Of a DNA stretch of 64,000 bases, positions 1-11,714 are shown piece after piece. This DNA comes from Cannabis sativa. Lineage: Eukaryota; Streptophyta; Magnoliopsida; Rosales; Cannabaceae. Numbering within the stretch: the first letter of the stretch is position 1; every line of letters begins with the position of its first letter. The notes beneath the pieces are model-generated. The model ran no database searches, was not told the origin of the DNA, and worked only from the letters and a program-made list of their open reading frames with translations. The translations under genes were made by a program, and so were the position numbers. Location: positions 75,038,969 through 75,102,968 of the forward strand of contig NC_083605.1 of NCBI RefSeq assembly GCF_029168945.1. Direction: 5' to 3'.

Positions 1-292
1 ATAAAAAGACATTATTTTTATAAAAAAATTCGTGTGACAATAAAATTATAAATTTTTATTCGAAATTCAATATTTTTATAAAAACTCTATTTATATATGA
101 GGATTGTAAGGTAAAATAGGATGACATCTCCTAAAAGAAAACAAAAAATATTTGAAGAACATCAAACACATTTGAATTCAGTTTTTATTAATCTAACCAA
201 ATAAATAAATAAATATAAAAAAATAAAGATTAATTTCTTTTATGGGATAAATTAAATTTCTCCCTTGAAAAATATTTTCTACCAATTATTAA

Positions 293-982
293 AATTAATT
301 TACGGCATAAATGTTTAAGTTTAACTCTCTATTGCAGATAAATACCTAAGTTATATTTTTAGAACTTTCGTAGGTACTGGACCGTTAAGTGTCAAATAAT
401 TATCCATGTGTCATTTTCTTATTGGTATATTTAAATTAATTTTTAAATATAAAATAAAAAGGGTAAATACCATTTTGGACCTTCTGTTTTACAAAAGTTA
501 CCAATTGGACCCTGTGTTTTGTTAAATGACAAAATGGACCCTGTATTTTCTAAAATAGTACAAATAGGACCCTGAATTGATTTTATGTCAAAATAAAATT
601 TAATTATAATCCGATCTAAAAGTGCTATGACAAAACTGTTTGCATTTTTTGTATCTGTTCGTATTAAGCATTGCCTTCAAGTTGGTTGTATTAAAAAAAA
701 ATTTGTCAAAAATTAAGCTCAGGGTCCTATTTTTACTATTTTAGAAAATACAGGGTCCATTTTTTCATTTAACAAAACACAGGGTCCAATCTATAACTTT
801 TGCAAAACACAGGGTCCAAAATGGTATTTACCCAAATAAAAATGACTTTGACCAATCAGAGACTGTCGTGTAGTCATAAACTGAACACTTAACGACTAAG
901 TATTTATAGAAGTTTCAGAAATATAACTTATGTATTATTACCGTCAAAAATTAAATTTAAATATTTATGTCGTAAATTACTC
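293..982. mobile_element. Family B MULE-type MITE, interrupted by a family A element
   Basis: The outer ends are inverted repeats: the left arm (about 293-420) reads TAATTTACGGCATAAATG onward and the right arm (about 845-982) ends ATTTATGTCGTAAATTACTC. The arms pair for more than 100 bases. The interior is split by the family A element at 461-833. Related copies occur at 8362, 26321 and 51990; the 26321 copy has a perfect 9-bp target duplication, which suggests Mutator-like mobilisation. The flanks here (AATTATTAA, TAATAATAA) are only similar. No transposase is present, so it is non-autonomous. Confidence 0.7.
461..833. mobile_element. Family A MULE-type MITE with 9-bp target duplication
   Basis: This 373-bp element begins GGGTAAATACCATTTTGG and ends with its exact complement. 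The inverted arms extend about 110 bases with few mismatches and hold repeated GGACCCTGT blocks. It is flanked by perfect 9-bp direct repeats AAATAAAAA (452-460 and 834-842). Nine-base duplications are typical of Mutator-like elements, so a MULE-mobilised MITE is inferred. It carries no coding capacity. It sits inside the family B element and is therefore the younger of the two. Confidence 0.85.
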
Positions 983-1048
983 TAATAATAATATATTTGG
1001 ACCATTGCTAAATATATTGGGCAAGAAGATAGTCTTTAGATGCGGTAG

Positions 1049-1390
1049 GTGAATACAATCTATTCGATGGGGAGAGACTTTTGGCAAATCTCCTCTAGTA
1101 ATGATTTCAGCTTGTATTTCGAAAAGTTTCTCAATTTGAGGAACAAAATTGATTTGCAGACTCTGTTAGTGACTGAAAACTCTGATAATTTCAAGGTGAA
1201 AAGGTTCTATTTGAATCATATATCACATGCACTAACTTACCATAAATTACTATGGTATAGACTCACTGTTCCTAAACATCGATTTATCTTATGGCAAGCT
1301 ATTAACAATTTTCTTCTCACTCGTGTTAATTTTGCTGAGCTCTTGAGTTTGGATGCCTATCTTTGCCTGATTTGTGCTTTGAATTATTAG
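1049..1390 (+). pseudogene. LINE remnant: reverse-transcriptase zinc-binding (zf-RVT) fragment
   Basis: A frame on the plus strand encodes a stretch with LWYRLTVPKHRFILWQAI and NNFLLTRVNF, followed by a degraded C..C segment (CLICA). This is the pattern of the zf-RVT domain found after the reverse transcriptase in plant LINE (non-LTR) retrotransposons: W....P.....LW.....L.T...L....C..C. No RT core is seen upstream, where family B and A MITEs lie, and the frame stops at 1390 before the expected second cysteine-histidine part. It is a decayed fragment, not a gene. The domain call rests on motif recognition only. Confidence 0.6.
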
Positions 1391-1453
1391 GTTACTACTG
1401 TGCAGTGTGTATTGTTCAATGGTGTTTTGAATGAAAAGTTTTCTTTTGCTTCA

Positions 1454-1491
<38 letters not shown>
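1454..1491. repeat. (AAT)n microsatellite, left part
   Basis: About twelve uninterrupted AAT units. The tract resumes at 2035 on the far side of the fold-back element, so it was probably one array split by that insertion. Confidence 0.95.
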
Positions 1492-2034
1492 GAGATATTG
1501 GCGGCTAAACCACTTGAACTTTACGGTTTGTAACACTTAACCACAAAAACCGAATTTTCGGCGGCTAAACTACCTAAACTCTATTTCCGTTTTGCTCTGC
1601 ACACCTCCGTCCAAAAATCACAGTTAAATGACGCAGTGGACTGTCCACGTGTACACACTTGTACACGTGGCAAATTTTTAGTGGTCCACCTAATATTAGT
1701 TTTAAAAATAATTATAAATATTTTAAAAAAATTAAAAGAAAAAGAAAAAAAAAAACAGTAAAAAATTTTTTTTTTTTTTTTCTGATTTTTTAATTTTTTT
1801 TTAAATATTTATAATTATTTTTAAAACTAATATTACGTGAACAACTAAAAATTTTCCACGTATACAAGTGTGTATACGTGGACAGTCCACTGTGACATTT
1901 AACTGTGATTTTTGGACGGAGGTGTGCAGAGCAAAACGGAACCAGGGTTTAGGTAGTTTAGCCGCCAAAAATTCGGTTTTTGTGGTTAAGTGTTACAAAC
2001 CGTAAAGTTCAGGTGGTTTAGCCGCCAATATCCC
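1492..2034. mobile_element. Fold-back element (near-perfect ~240-bp inverted arms) inserted in (AAT)n
   Basis: The left arm starts GATATTGGCGGCTAAACCAC and the right arm ends GTGGTTTAGCCGCCAATATC with its complement. Both arms continue through matching blocks (CGGTTTGTAACACTTAACC, CCGTCCAAAAATCACAG, GTGGACTGTCCACGT) to an A/T-rich centre near 1765. Arms differ at roughly one base in twenty. Within each arm the GGCGGCTAAAC motif occurs twice. There is no ORF. Both ends abut (AAT)n, so the target duplication cannot be read. A transcript would form a very long hairpin. Confidence 0.85.

Positions 2035-2099
<65 letters not shown>
2035..2099. repeat. (TAA)n microsatellite, right part
   Basis: About 21 TAA units. 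Translated on either strand it yields poly-isoleucine or poly-asparagine-like frames, which are not genes. Confidence 0.95.
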
Positions 2100-3620
2100 T
2101 AGGATGGATTAATTTGTGATAGGCGCGTGAAGCTTTCATATCTGAGAAAAAGGAGGTGAAAGTAGGGCCCAAATGGAGTTAGGGCATCACATGGGCTGGA
2201 GCCCATTTGATTGGATCACATCCAAAAAAGTCCAAACTAAAATAGACAATGCCAATTTTAAGTAGTAAACAAAGTCACTCTAGTGTTACACTCTATCATA
2301 CACTTTTTAATTTTTAGGTACATCATCCACATGATTATTATTATTACTATTATTTATTTATAATGTTAAATCACCATCCATATCCATAAATTGTGGATGC
2401 TCTTCATTTCACCATAATTCTCCTTTTTAATGTCTAAAAGCTAAACCTTGTTTTCATAAGTGAAAACTACATATTCAAATTTATAATATTCTTTTAATTT
2501 TAATATTGAGAGTAATTAAAAATAATATAAAGCTTGTTACCCTAACTCGTGTCAAAGCCTCACAAGTAAGACTCAATACTTATTTATACTGATAACAATA
2601 TAAGATGTTGAACGCCCTAACACTATTTTAATATTTCACTTTATAGTTTTCAGTTTCCGAAATTAATAAGTTGTTCATTAAGATCTCATTAAGTTTCTCC
2701 TAAAATAATATTTTAGAGCTAAAATGAAAAACATATTGAAAACCTAATCAATTTTGTAAAAGCACTTTTAGAGTTTAAAAAGACCAAAAATAACCTCCAA
2801 AATCCAACCAACCAATTATTTACATGATCACTAAGATTTCTTCTTCAATTATTTAATTTCTTTTCAAATCTTATAAAGATATAATCTTTTATTATAATAT
2901 CTTTCTTTATAGATTCACAGCTAATTGTACAGTCCTAGTGTCACTGCAAGCAAATACATGTTCTGTTTGACTATTTCTCATTTCATTTTGGATTCTATTA
3001 AATAAATAAATAAATGAACCATTAAATTAAAATGTTATGTACCCATAAAAAATAGAGGAAACAAGATCTTGGGTAGGTGGGCTATGGTATTATATGTTTT
3101 TGTTTTTATTTATTTATTTCATTTAATATTTTATGGGGAGTTTTGCCAATTCATTGATTGACTATATAGCTCATTAGACTAGAAAATTGGTCAATCATTG
3201 CTAATGGAAGAACAACAATGAGAGAAGTGCTATGACTTGTTTTCTTCTTTGGGGCCCTTTCTTAGCATAATGAGCTGGCTATAGAGAACTATTTTGGACT
3301 TTTTTTAATTAGAATGTTTATTTGTTTATTTAATAAAAATAAAAAATATATAAATTTGAATTTTATATTCTTCAAATAGTATAGTGTTGGATGAGGTCGG
3401 TTTGAAAATTTCTACAAAATTCTATTTTTGGACCAAGGCATTTTAGACCCTACCTTCACCCAACTCCCTACTTCCCAACCCCACACCCCTCACAATCTAA
3501 CATTCACTAATAAATACATAACAATATTGTTATGAAATACATTTAATACCATTAGACATGATATACCTATTTAGTACATTTTAATATTAAAAAATATTTT
3601 TTATTAAGAGGATAAGGTAC
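2100..3620. other. AT-rich intergenic DNA, no gene seen
   Basis: No coding frame with recognisable content. A few GGCCCA/TGGGCC-type motifs occur at 2165-2205. Otherwise A/T-rich filler. Confidence 0.6.
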
Positions 3621-3624
3621 ATTT

Positions 3625-3985
3625 TGAATTGCGTGACAATACGAAATTGGTTGAGATTTATTGTAAAATTATCGAGTAGCAGCTTTCGACCAATCTCGTA
3701 CTGTTACTGGCTCGAGATGTCGTTCGTCCTGAGAATATATAAAACTACACTTTTCTATTTGAGATAAACTTTAATTTGCCTTATATAAATACACATATTA
3801 TATATAACTATAAAAGAATTATTTTCGAGTTACGTGATAGCATAAATTAATCAAGATTACTGTAAAGTTGCTAAATAGCAGTTGTCGAGTAACATCTCCT
3901 GAAAAAATCTCGTACTATCATTGGCTCGAGATGTAGTTCATCCTCGAAATTTATAGCACTCCTCTTTCATATCTAAGATATAAGT
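3625..3985. repeat. Ancient direct duplication of a ~150-bp unit
   Basis: Two diverged head-to-tail copies (about 3625-3775 and 3825-3985) share blocks in the same order: GTGA.A.., AGATT..TGTAAA.TT, TAGCAG.T.TCGA, AATCTCGTACT.T.A.TGGC, CTCGAGATGT.GTTC.TCCT and an ATTTATA-like block before CACTYYTCTTTC. Origin is unknown; an LTR fragment is possible. Confidence 0.5.
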
Positions 3986-4873
3986 ATTGAATTAAACTAA
4001 GAGCATTAAAATGGTAGTTAAACTTTGTTTTGACATATATCAATACACTCTATACACATATATAAGATCATTTTAGGTAGTTCTCAAATTATTAATTCAA
4101 TTAGCAAATGAAATCTACTTCATCATAAAGTATTGAAGACTTTTCTAGTTTTGTTAAGTGTAGTTGTGTATTAGTGTATAGTGAAACCCTTAATTTTGGG
4201 TAAGTTGACTAAAGTCCCACATGGGCAGCATGGTAGCTCTAATATCACACACCATCATGACATGTGGACATATAATTGGTCAAACATGCATAAGTGTTTA
4301 ATGGGTTCATTTGTTCATAAGGGTGGCTTTCACATTTAGGCCAATTTCAATTATAACATTATCTTCAAATCAATTAGTGGGAAGTTTTTTCAGGGAAGTT
4401 TAGGAATATTCCAATAATTAAGAAATTATAATAAATATGACCATTATTTAGCATTCAAAATTTATGTCTAATGAAATCGAGTCATCGATTAGTTGTTCAC
4501 ACTCCTATTCTTAGATAACAGAAAAAGTATAATAACATGGATGAAAAGATGAAAAGACAAAAATTATTTCTTTTCCACGCGTTGTTAGGACCAGTCCTGA
4601 AATTTAATTGACCAAAGGAAAAAAAAAATATTTTTAGGCCCTTATTTTTTTAAAAAAAAAACAGTATTTTTCAAAATTAATAAAAAAATATGTAATTTTA
4701 AAAGAAATTTTTTTGTAGTCCCCTGGACTAAGTGGACCCTAGGCACAGGCCTAGTCCGCCCATGTTCAAGATCATGCCTGCACGTTGTAATTATCTTTGA
4801 TTATTTTTATATTTTGATTAGTAAATTTTTTATTGTTTAAAGAAAAAAATTAACACAATCTCCATAAAATCAA

Positions 4874-5281
4874 GGCTAATTAGGATTTCTCCTCCCTCCT
4901 CCCCTCGAACTTTGACATGTACCAAATTATGCCTCCTGAACTTTAAGGTCGTTAAAAATGTCTCCTGAACTATTGAGATTGTTGAATTTAAGGACTTTTG
5001 TCCAATTTTAGTAAAAAAAAATTCTAACATGAATGAAAGTTTGGGGGCATGATTTAGTATATGTCAAAGTTCGAGGGGCATGATTTGGTAGATATCAAAG
5101 TCTGGGGAGCATGGTTTAGGACATAAACAATCAGTGAAATAGTAACATTGAATGAAATTAGACAGAAGTCCTTAAATCTAATAATCTCAATAGTTCAAGG
5201 GGAATTTTTAACGGCCAAAAAAATTCAAGGAGCATGATTTGGTACATGTTAAAGTTTAGGAAGAAAAAATTCTAATTAGTC
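4874..5281. mobile_element. Family F fold-back MITE
   Basis: Starts GGCTAATTAGGATTTCTCCTCC and ends with the approximate complement near TTCTAATTAGTC. Internal inverted blocks include GAACTTTGACATGTACCAAA against TTTGGTACATGTTAAAGTTT. Related copies lie at 7380-7657 and 11715-12111. No coding potential. Confidence 0.65.
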
Positions 5282-5566
5282 TAAAATCAATTAATAGTAA
5301 GGTGAAATTGCCTTACTACTCAAGTAAAATTCATTGTACAATAATTAAGCTAAAGTTGTAGTTATTACCCTAAGTAGGGATTATGATGGTCCAATTAGAA
5401 AGAAACTCAAATAAATAATTTAGGGAATTGGGAGTTTGGTATTTTTAAGTAATTATTTCCTTTTCTTTCTAGAAAAAAAAAGTAATTATTTTCTTTTATT
5501 TAATGTTATCGTTTTATTTATTTTCTTTCCATAAATGATAACAACATCTTTTAAAGTTAAAATAAA

Positions 5567-5934
5567 AGGTAAATACTATTTTGAACCTTATGTTTTGTAA
5601 AAGTTACAAATTGGACCCTTTATTAAATAACAAAATGGACCATGTATTTTCTAAAACTGTACAAATAGGACTATGAACTGATTTTTTGTCAAAAAAAAAA
5701 CTTTATAATAATCTAATCTAGAGATGTAATGATAAAACTGGCTACATTTTCTGTATCTTTTCATATTAGAAATTATCTTAAAGTTGGTTATATTAAAAAA
5801 TATAATTGTTAAAAATTGAACTCAAGTCCTATTTTTACCATTTTGAAAAATATATGATCTATTTTGTCATTTAATGAAACAGATTGTCCAATTAATAATT
5901 TTTACAGAACACAAAATCCAAAATAGTATTTACC
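5567..5934. mobile_element. Family A MITE, diverged copy
   Basis: Same order of blocks as the 461-833 copy: GGTAAATACTATTTTGAACC, ATTGGACC, AAATGGACCATGTATTTTC, GTCCTATTTTTACCATTTT, ending ATCCAAAATAGTATTTACCC. More substituted than the first copy; no clear target duplication. Confidence 0.7.
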
Positions 5935-5997
5935 CTAAAATATACTCATTTATTTGTTGTGTCATAGAAAATGGTAATCATCAATTGTTAACTACTC

Positions 5998-6059
<62 letters not shown>

Positions 6060-6060
6060 T
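5998..6060. repeat. (TTA)n microsatellite
   Basis: About 21 perfect ATT/TTA units. Confidence 0.95.
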
Positions 6061-7013
6061 GAGCTTCCTTGAAATAAATGTTTTAATATAATCAAATTTA
6101 GAAAATGGACCATAAACATCTACTTTAATGTTTCAAACAAAAATTGGGCTCAAATGAAACCCACTCCACCTCTTACCATGGGCTAAGGTGTATTAGGCCA
6201 AATCTTAAAGCCTCTAAGCCCAATAGTTCCAAAATTAAATAAGAGGAGAAACACCATTAAGGCATTAAAATAGGAGATTTTTTTTAAAAAAAAAAAAAAA
6301 TTTACACCACCACATACTAAGATTTTAAATTTTTTTTATTTTTTACTGTAAAGTAGAATTTTTTTAAAAAATATTGTGTATTATGTTAAGTTTCATCTGT
6401 TATTTTTTAGTTGTTCCACTATTTTTTTTAATTATTTTGTTTAGTGTTTTAAGTTTGTCTTATAAAAAAATTCATATGACAGTAAAATTATAAACTTTTG
6501 CCTAAAATCTAATAATTTTGTAAAAACCTTTTTTTTTTTATACTTTTTTTTTCTAAATTTTTGAAGTAAAAACTATAAATTAATTCTAAAATACTTTAAA
6601 ATTTTAATTATAAAAATTTCTTATCATGTTATTGAAAAAAAATGCTTGAATTCTTAACTAATATGTTTGAAATTATATTTTTCTCGTTTTACACTATTTA
6701 AATTAAGATTTAAATAGTTTATTATATGTGTGACTATATTTTTTTATATATTTATATACAGTTTTAAAAAATATTATTTTAAACTCTAATTTTAACATTA
6801 TAAATTATTTAAAATTTTCACAAAAATATATTATGAATCTAATATAGCTACAATAAATGTTGTCATAAAAAATATTAAGAGTCCCTATAAGTATAAGGTA
6901 CAACATTTTGGTATGTTGAACTATACACCTTCCCTAAAAAGATTATCACAATAACATTATAGATGGAGATGTAACATCAAGATTTAGAGTTCTAATAGAA
7001 ATGCAAAACTTTT
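6061..7013. other. AT-rich intergenic DNA, no gene seen
   Basis: A/T-rich with homopolymer runs. TGGGCT/AGCCCA motifs occur at 6145-6230 without an associated frame. Confidence 0.5.
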
Positions 7014-7124
<111 letters not shown>

Positions 7125-7379
7125 TATAAAAAGTGAACACCTTTTAATGATGTTATAATTAAGTGATGGTGCTCTAACCAAAAGAACATTTGTTCCTTGC
7201 CGATTATTAAAGCCAACTATATTCTATTCTTTGGCAGTATGTTGTAATATTGCTTTATCAAATATATATATACAATATTTATTTAAAACTTTCCATATTT
7301 ATATTATTAAAATTTTTTCATGAAAAATGATGATATATTTTAAATTATGTTTCGAATTTTTAAGATTATTAAATATTTT

Positions 7380-7657
7380 TTTAGAATTATTGAGATTATT
7401 AGATTCAAGAGGCACACTTAGATATCTACTAAATCGTGTCTCCTGAACTTTTACATGTATCAAACTGTGTCTTCTGAACTTTCATCTATTTCTGGCTTCC
7501 GTTAGTATAGCTGAAGGAAATTGGTCAAAAATCTTTAAATTCAATATTTTCAATAATCCGATAAGAATTTTTAACGACCTAAAAAATTTAGAAAGTACAA
7601 TTTGGTACAAGTCAAAATTTAAAAATAAAAATCATCATTAGCCAATAATTATCATTT
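7380..7657. mobile_element. Family F MITE, degenerate copy
   Basis: Recognised by CCTGAACTTTTACATGTATC, AAATCGTGTCTCCTGAAC and, near the right end, TTTGGTACAAGTCAAAATTT and ATTAGCCAAT. Ends are eroded. Confidence 0.5.
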
Positions 7658-8361
7658 AATTTTGGTATCACAACCCTAAATTTAATTTTTAATTAAAATA
7701 ATTATAATAGGAAAAAATTATATTTATTTATTTAATAAAAAAAAAGAGAAAATTACATTAATTAAAAATCAAGAGTATGATGTTAATATTAAGATATAAT
7801 TTTTTTAAAAAAAAAACCTGTATGCTCTTAGGATAGACAATAAACTATTATAGATGGAAGAAAATTCTCCTCTGGTTGTGTAATTTTGTTACCTTTGTTA
7901 TTTTAACCTGTATCGGTTACCCTACAAAAAAAAAAAAAAAAATTAAAAAAAAAAGAAAAAAAGAAAAAAAAAACCCATATTATTAAAATTTGTCAAAATA
8001 TAAAAAGTAAATTAAAATATAATATTTAGCTAAACTAATAATACAATTATAATTATACACTTAACTTCTTTATTTTTTTTTTATGGTAAAACTCTTTTAA
8101 GTTTTTTTTTTTTTGTGTGTGTGTAAATTTGATACTTCAATTAAATATCACCGTTCAATATTAACTAACTGAGTACTATGTACAGAGGTGTGTACGTGAA
8201 AATAAAATTTCAAAGTCAATACAATAATAATCTAATTGGTATTAACAGTGATATCTAACTGACACTTTAAATTTATAAAGAAAAATAAATATAAATGCAT
8301 TTTGAGAGTGTTAAGTGTAAAAAATCAAAATATAACAGAGTTTCGTTGCAAATAAACATTA

Positions 8362-8620
8362 GAGTAATTTGTGGTATAAATACTTAAGTTTAACTCTCGG
8401 TTGTAAATGAATACCTACGTTTAATTTTTAGCAGTAATAATATTGAAGTTATATTTTTGGAACTCCATAAGTACCTGACCATTAAATGTCAAATTATTAT
8501 CTACCTATTATTTTCTTATTGATATATTTAAACTATTTTTTTAAAAAAATAAATATTTAATGACATAAACCAATTAAAAATTACCACCTGTCAAATTACT
8601 TAATACTTTAACACCTTATT
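8362..8620. mobile_element. Family B MITE, right side truncated
   Basis: The left end is well kept (GAGTAATTTGTGGTATAAAT, ACTTAAGTTTAACTCTCGG). The right half fades out around CAAATTACTTAATAC. It lies just upstream of gene 1 and may form part of its distal promoter. Confidence 0.6.
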
Positions 8621-8639
8621 TTAATACTTAACAACTTAT

Positions 8640-9092
8640 TAGTAAGATTTGGGCTTTAAGCCCAAACAAACAAGATGCTCCAGCTTCTTTGGTTAGTCAG
8701 TCAATCAAAGCTCTGTCTTTTAAGCTTTTATGGATGTTTTCGTTGAGGTTCATGTTTCAATGTCAAACCCCAGTAGTTTTTAAATCTCTGTTCTTCCCAT
8801 CCTCGTATACAAATTCAATCTAGTACGATGAGAAGCATTGATTTAGCAGCCACTTCCACTCAGCTCATGCTCGATAAACAAATAAAGACAATTCCTTTAT
8901 CAAGGTAAGGTATTTATTTTAACCAATCTCATCTCATTTATGTAATTATCTGTGGAGTTTTTTTTTTTTTTTTGAGGGAAGAATCTGATCAATTTCGTAC
9001 CTGGGTTTTGTTTGTTTGGTTCCCAATTTCATTAAAAATAGGATCTTTTTGTAGTTTTGATTGAAGAACGAGTTTTTATATCTCTCAAAAAA
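8640..9092 (+). promoter_or_regulatory. Gene 1 proximal promoter, 5' UTR and probable leader intron
   Basis: A near-palindrome TTTGGGCTTTAAGCCCAAA lies at about 8648-8666 and resembles plant site II (TGGGCY) elements. A leader exon probably ends at 8904 (CAAG|GTAAGG), with an acceptor at 9054 (TTTTTGTAG) or 9041. The leader contains an upstream ATG at 8828 opening a short frame that stops soon after either acceptor, ahead of the main ATG at 9093. Transcription start is not determinable. Confidence 0.5.
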
Positions 9093-11221
9093 ATGGAGAA
9101 GAAATTAGCTCTTTTGATTGGGGTTTTACTGTCATTACATTTGGCTCAGTTCTTTGGTGCTGATTTTCAGGTAAAACAATAGAGAAAGATTTTGACTTCA
9201 GTGTTAATTGTTGTTAATTTTAATCTGGGTTTGTGCTTAATTAAGTGTTTTATTATTAATTTTAGGTAAAAGCTAATGAAACAACAGATACAGAATTGAA
9301 AACCTCATTAGATTTAGAAAGAAGTGGAGATTCAAATGGTTTGAATTTGACTTTGGATTATCAGACTAAGAGAAATGAAGTAAAGAATTTAGGTGGAGGA
9401 AATGGGGCTGAAAGGAATGGCTCGAGTTTGGTTAAGGCCAAATCGAATAAACCGAAGAACTTGGGGAAAGATCAGAGTGTGGAGAATGGTAGGAAGGTAG
9501 ATGTCATTGTTGTTGAACCTAAGAAAAGTCTTCACCAAGCTAAAACCAAAGGAGATTTGAATGCGGGTGTTAAATTGGACGAAGATAGGCGAAAATCAAG
9601 TGAAGAAGAGGCTAAAAAGCCTCTCAATGTGGAAAAGGGAAAGGGGGAGTCAGGTGAAAAGAATAAGAAGGATGATGAGATTGTTGAAGCGAAAGACTTG
9701 TCTCGGAATAGGGAAGAAAATGGAGTTGTTAAAAATGATGAGATTAGGAAGAGCGATGAGAAGCAAGGCGTTGTCGGGGTTGGGAATTTGAAATTGCCAG
9801 AGGAGACTACAGGAAGTAGTGTTGATGAATGTTATTTATCTATTAAGTGCACTGATGCAGGGAACCAATTGATTGCCTGTTTGAGAGTTCCCGGAAATGG
9901 TATGTTCTATTACAGTTTGTTAAGTTCAGTTTCTCTTTAACTTTGATCCTTGAATGACAGATTCTTTGGTCAAAATGATTAGAACATTATATTCATTTTA
10001 TGTTTACAGATAATTACATGAATACAATATAGCTTTTCATGATGCTGATGAGTGAATTTTCTTTTGAACTCGATAACCTTTCGTTGTTTTTACTGTTTCC
10101 TTTTTGTTTTTCAGAATCACCCCATCTTTCACTTCTAATCCAGAACAAAGGCAATGACTCTCTTACAGTTGACATTTCAGCTCCTAATTTTGTTCAGCTA
10201 GACAGAACAAAAGTTCAACTTAAAAAGAAAGAAAACACAAAGGTACTCGAGACAAAACCGAATAGTGATTTGAGACACTAAATGTCATACTAATGTATAT
10301 CTTGAATTTCCCATAGTATAGTTATATGTGGTTAAGTAGAGCAAGAACATGATTGTTTAGTATATACTTGTTTTCACTAGATTGCTAAAGTATTTCCAGC
10401 TTGATGGGCTGGTGTCCCTTCTTATGTTTTAACTTCACTTCGGCTTGCAAATTTAAGGCACCGGTTAAATTCAACTGTTAAATGTCAACTGGGATTGTCA
10501 CTGTGTACACGTTGCACTAAAACCTTGAAGCCAATGAAAGTGTAGCGTATACACAAGTGTCCATAGTGGCAATCTAGTTGGTCTTTAACAATGAGATTTT
10601 AACTGGCATCTCAAATTTACAAACACGAGTGAAGTTAAGAACATAATGGGGTTTTGCCGTCAATTATCCTTAGAAATAACCCGAATAATGTTTCAGATCA
10701 AAATACAAAGAATGATGTTTGATTCACCTACAAAGCAGGTACTGATTCCAACTTGAAGCTTTTGTTTACAGGTTGAGGTTTCTATTGGAAATGAAGGAAC
10801 TGATAGCCTGATCATCTTAAGAGCAGGCAATCGCGTTTGCAACCTTGACTTTAAGGATCTGATCACGCAAAATTCCTCTCCGAAGTTTGCATACCTAGGC
10901 CTTCCCGCGCAAAGACCTACCATTGCATTCATGTCCTTTGCTGCTTTGCTAATAGTGGTTTCAGCTTGGTTGTTTGTTAGCTTCCGGAGGAGGAAGTTGC
11001 TTTCAATCGGTGGCTTTACATATCAAAAGTTAGACACAGGGCTACCGGTTTCTGTTGGTGGAAAACAGAAGTTGACTGACAATGAGGGATGGGATGAGGA
11101 TTGGGGCGATGACTGGGACGATGAGGAGACACCGAGGACGCCATCAAAGCCTTCTCCGAGCCTCACTTCTTCTAAACGCCTTGCCTCTAGAAGGTTGAGT
11201 AAGGAAACTTGGAAAGACTAG
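9093..11221 (+). CDS. Single-pass membrane protein of the plant DUF7356 type, function unknown
   Basis: Spliced CDS: 9093-9170, 9266-9899, 10115-10242 and 10772-11221, all with GT-AG introns and consistent phase, giving 429 aa. Residues 1-23 form a signal peptide (MEKKLALLIGVLLSLHLAQF). Residues 27-210 are a charged, low-complexity Lys/Glu/Asn-rich stretch. A conserved-looking domain runs from about 213 to 320 with cysteines at 215, 221, 231 and 303 and the block LIACLRVPGN. A transmembrane segment follows at about 330-351, flanked by FRRRK. The cytosolic tail has an acidic tryptophan repeat (GWDEDWGDDWDDEE, about 386-399) and ends SRRLSKETWKD. Topology inferred: N-terminus lumenal or extracellular, C-terminus cytosolic. 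The family assignment is from memory of plant DUF7356 proteins; no biochemical role is known to me. Frames are intact over all exons. Confidence 0.85.
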
Positions 11222-11510
11222 TTTTGCCACTTTTAATAGAATTTCTATATTTTAAAGCAAACTATATGTTTTTTTTGGTTCTCAACACCAAGTTTGTTTT
11301 TTTAGTTCTTGGTGTTTGCATACATGAACTTTATTTCTCTTCAGCATTAACACAATCTTCATTGTGATGTTTGGCCTGAACTCTGTATATGATCAATTTG
11401 AATTTTTTGATCTGACTTTCAACACCCTTTTTTGTTGATCTATTTTGGTTGGAAGACTTTTTATTTTAAGTTTATTGATGTATACACATAAATTAGGCAG
11501 TTTGGTTTAG
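11222..11510 (+). other. Gene 1 3' UTR and flank
   Basis: T-rich sequence after the stop. AATAGAATTT at 11236 and later T/A-rich elements could serve as polyadenylation signals. The end cannot be fixed from sequence alone. Confidence 0.4.
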
Positions 11511-11714
11511 TTTGAACTAGCGATGAGAATTCTAAAATCGCGATCGAAACAGAGAATTATAAATAGTTAATTGACTGAATCATTGGCATCAGATTCATTT
11601 GATTTGGTCTTTAATAATTTGGGAGTTTTTTTTATAAAAATATTGGATTTTGAGTAAAAGTTTATAATTTTAATGTCACGCAGAATTTTTACAAAAATAT
11701 TATTTTTTATCAAA

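Noticed and set aside
2018..2206. Frame rich in poly-isoleucine
   Set aside because: It is a translation of the (TAA)n microsatellite; the same holds at 5874-6062 and 6984-7181.
9561..9791. Second frame within exon 2 of gene 1
   Set aside because: Out-of-frame shadow of the lysine/glutamate-rich coding region.
10693..10932. Minus-strand frame across gene 1 exon 4
   Set aside because: Antisense to a well-supported exon.
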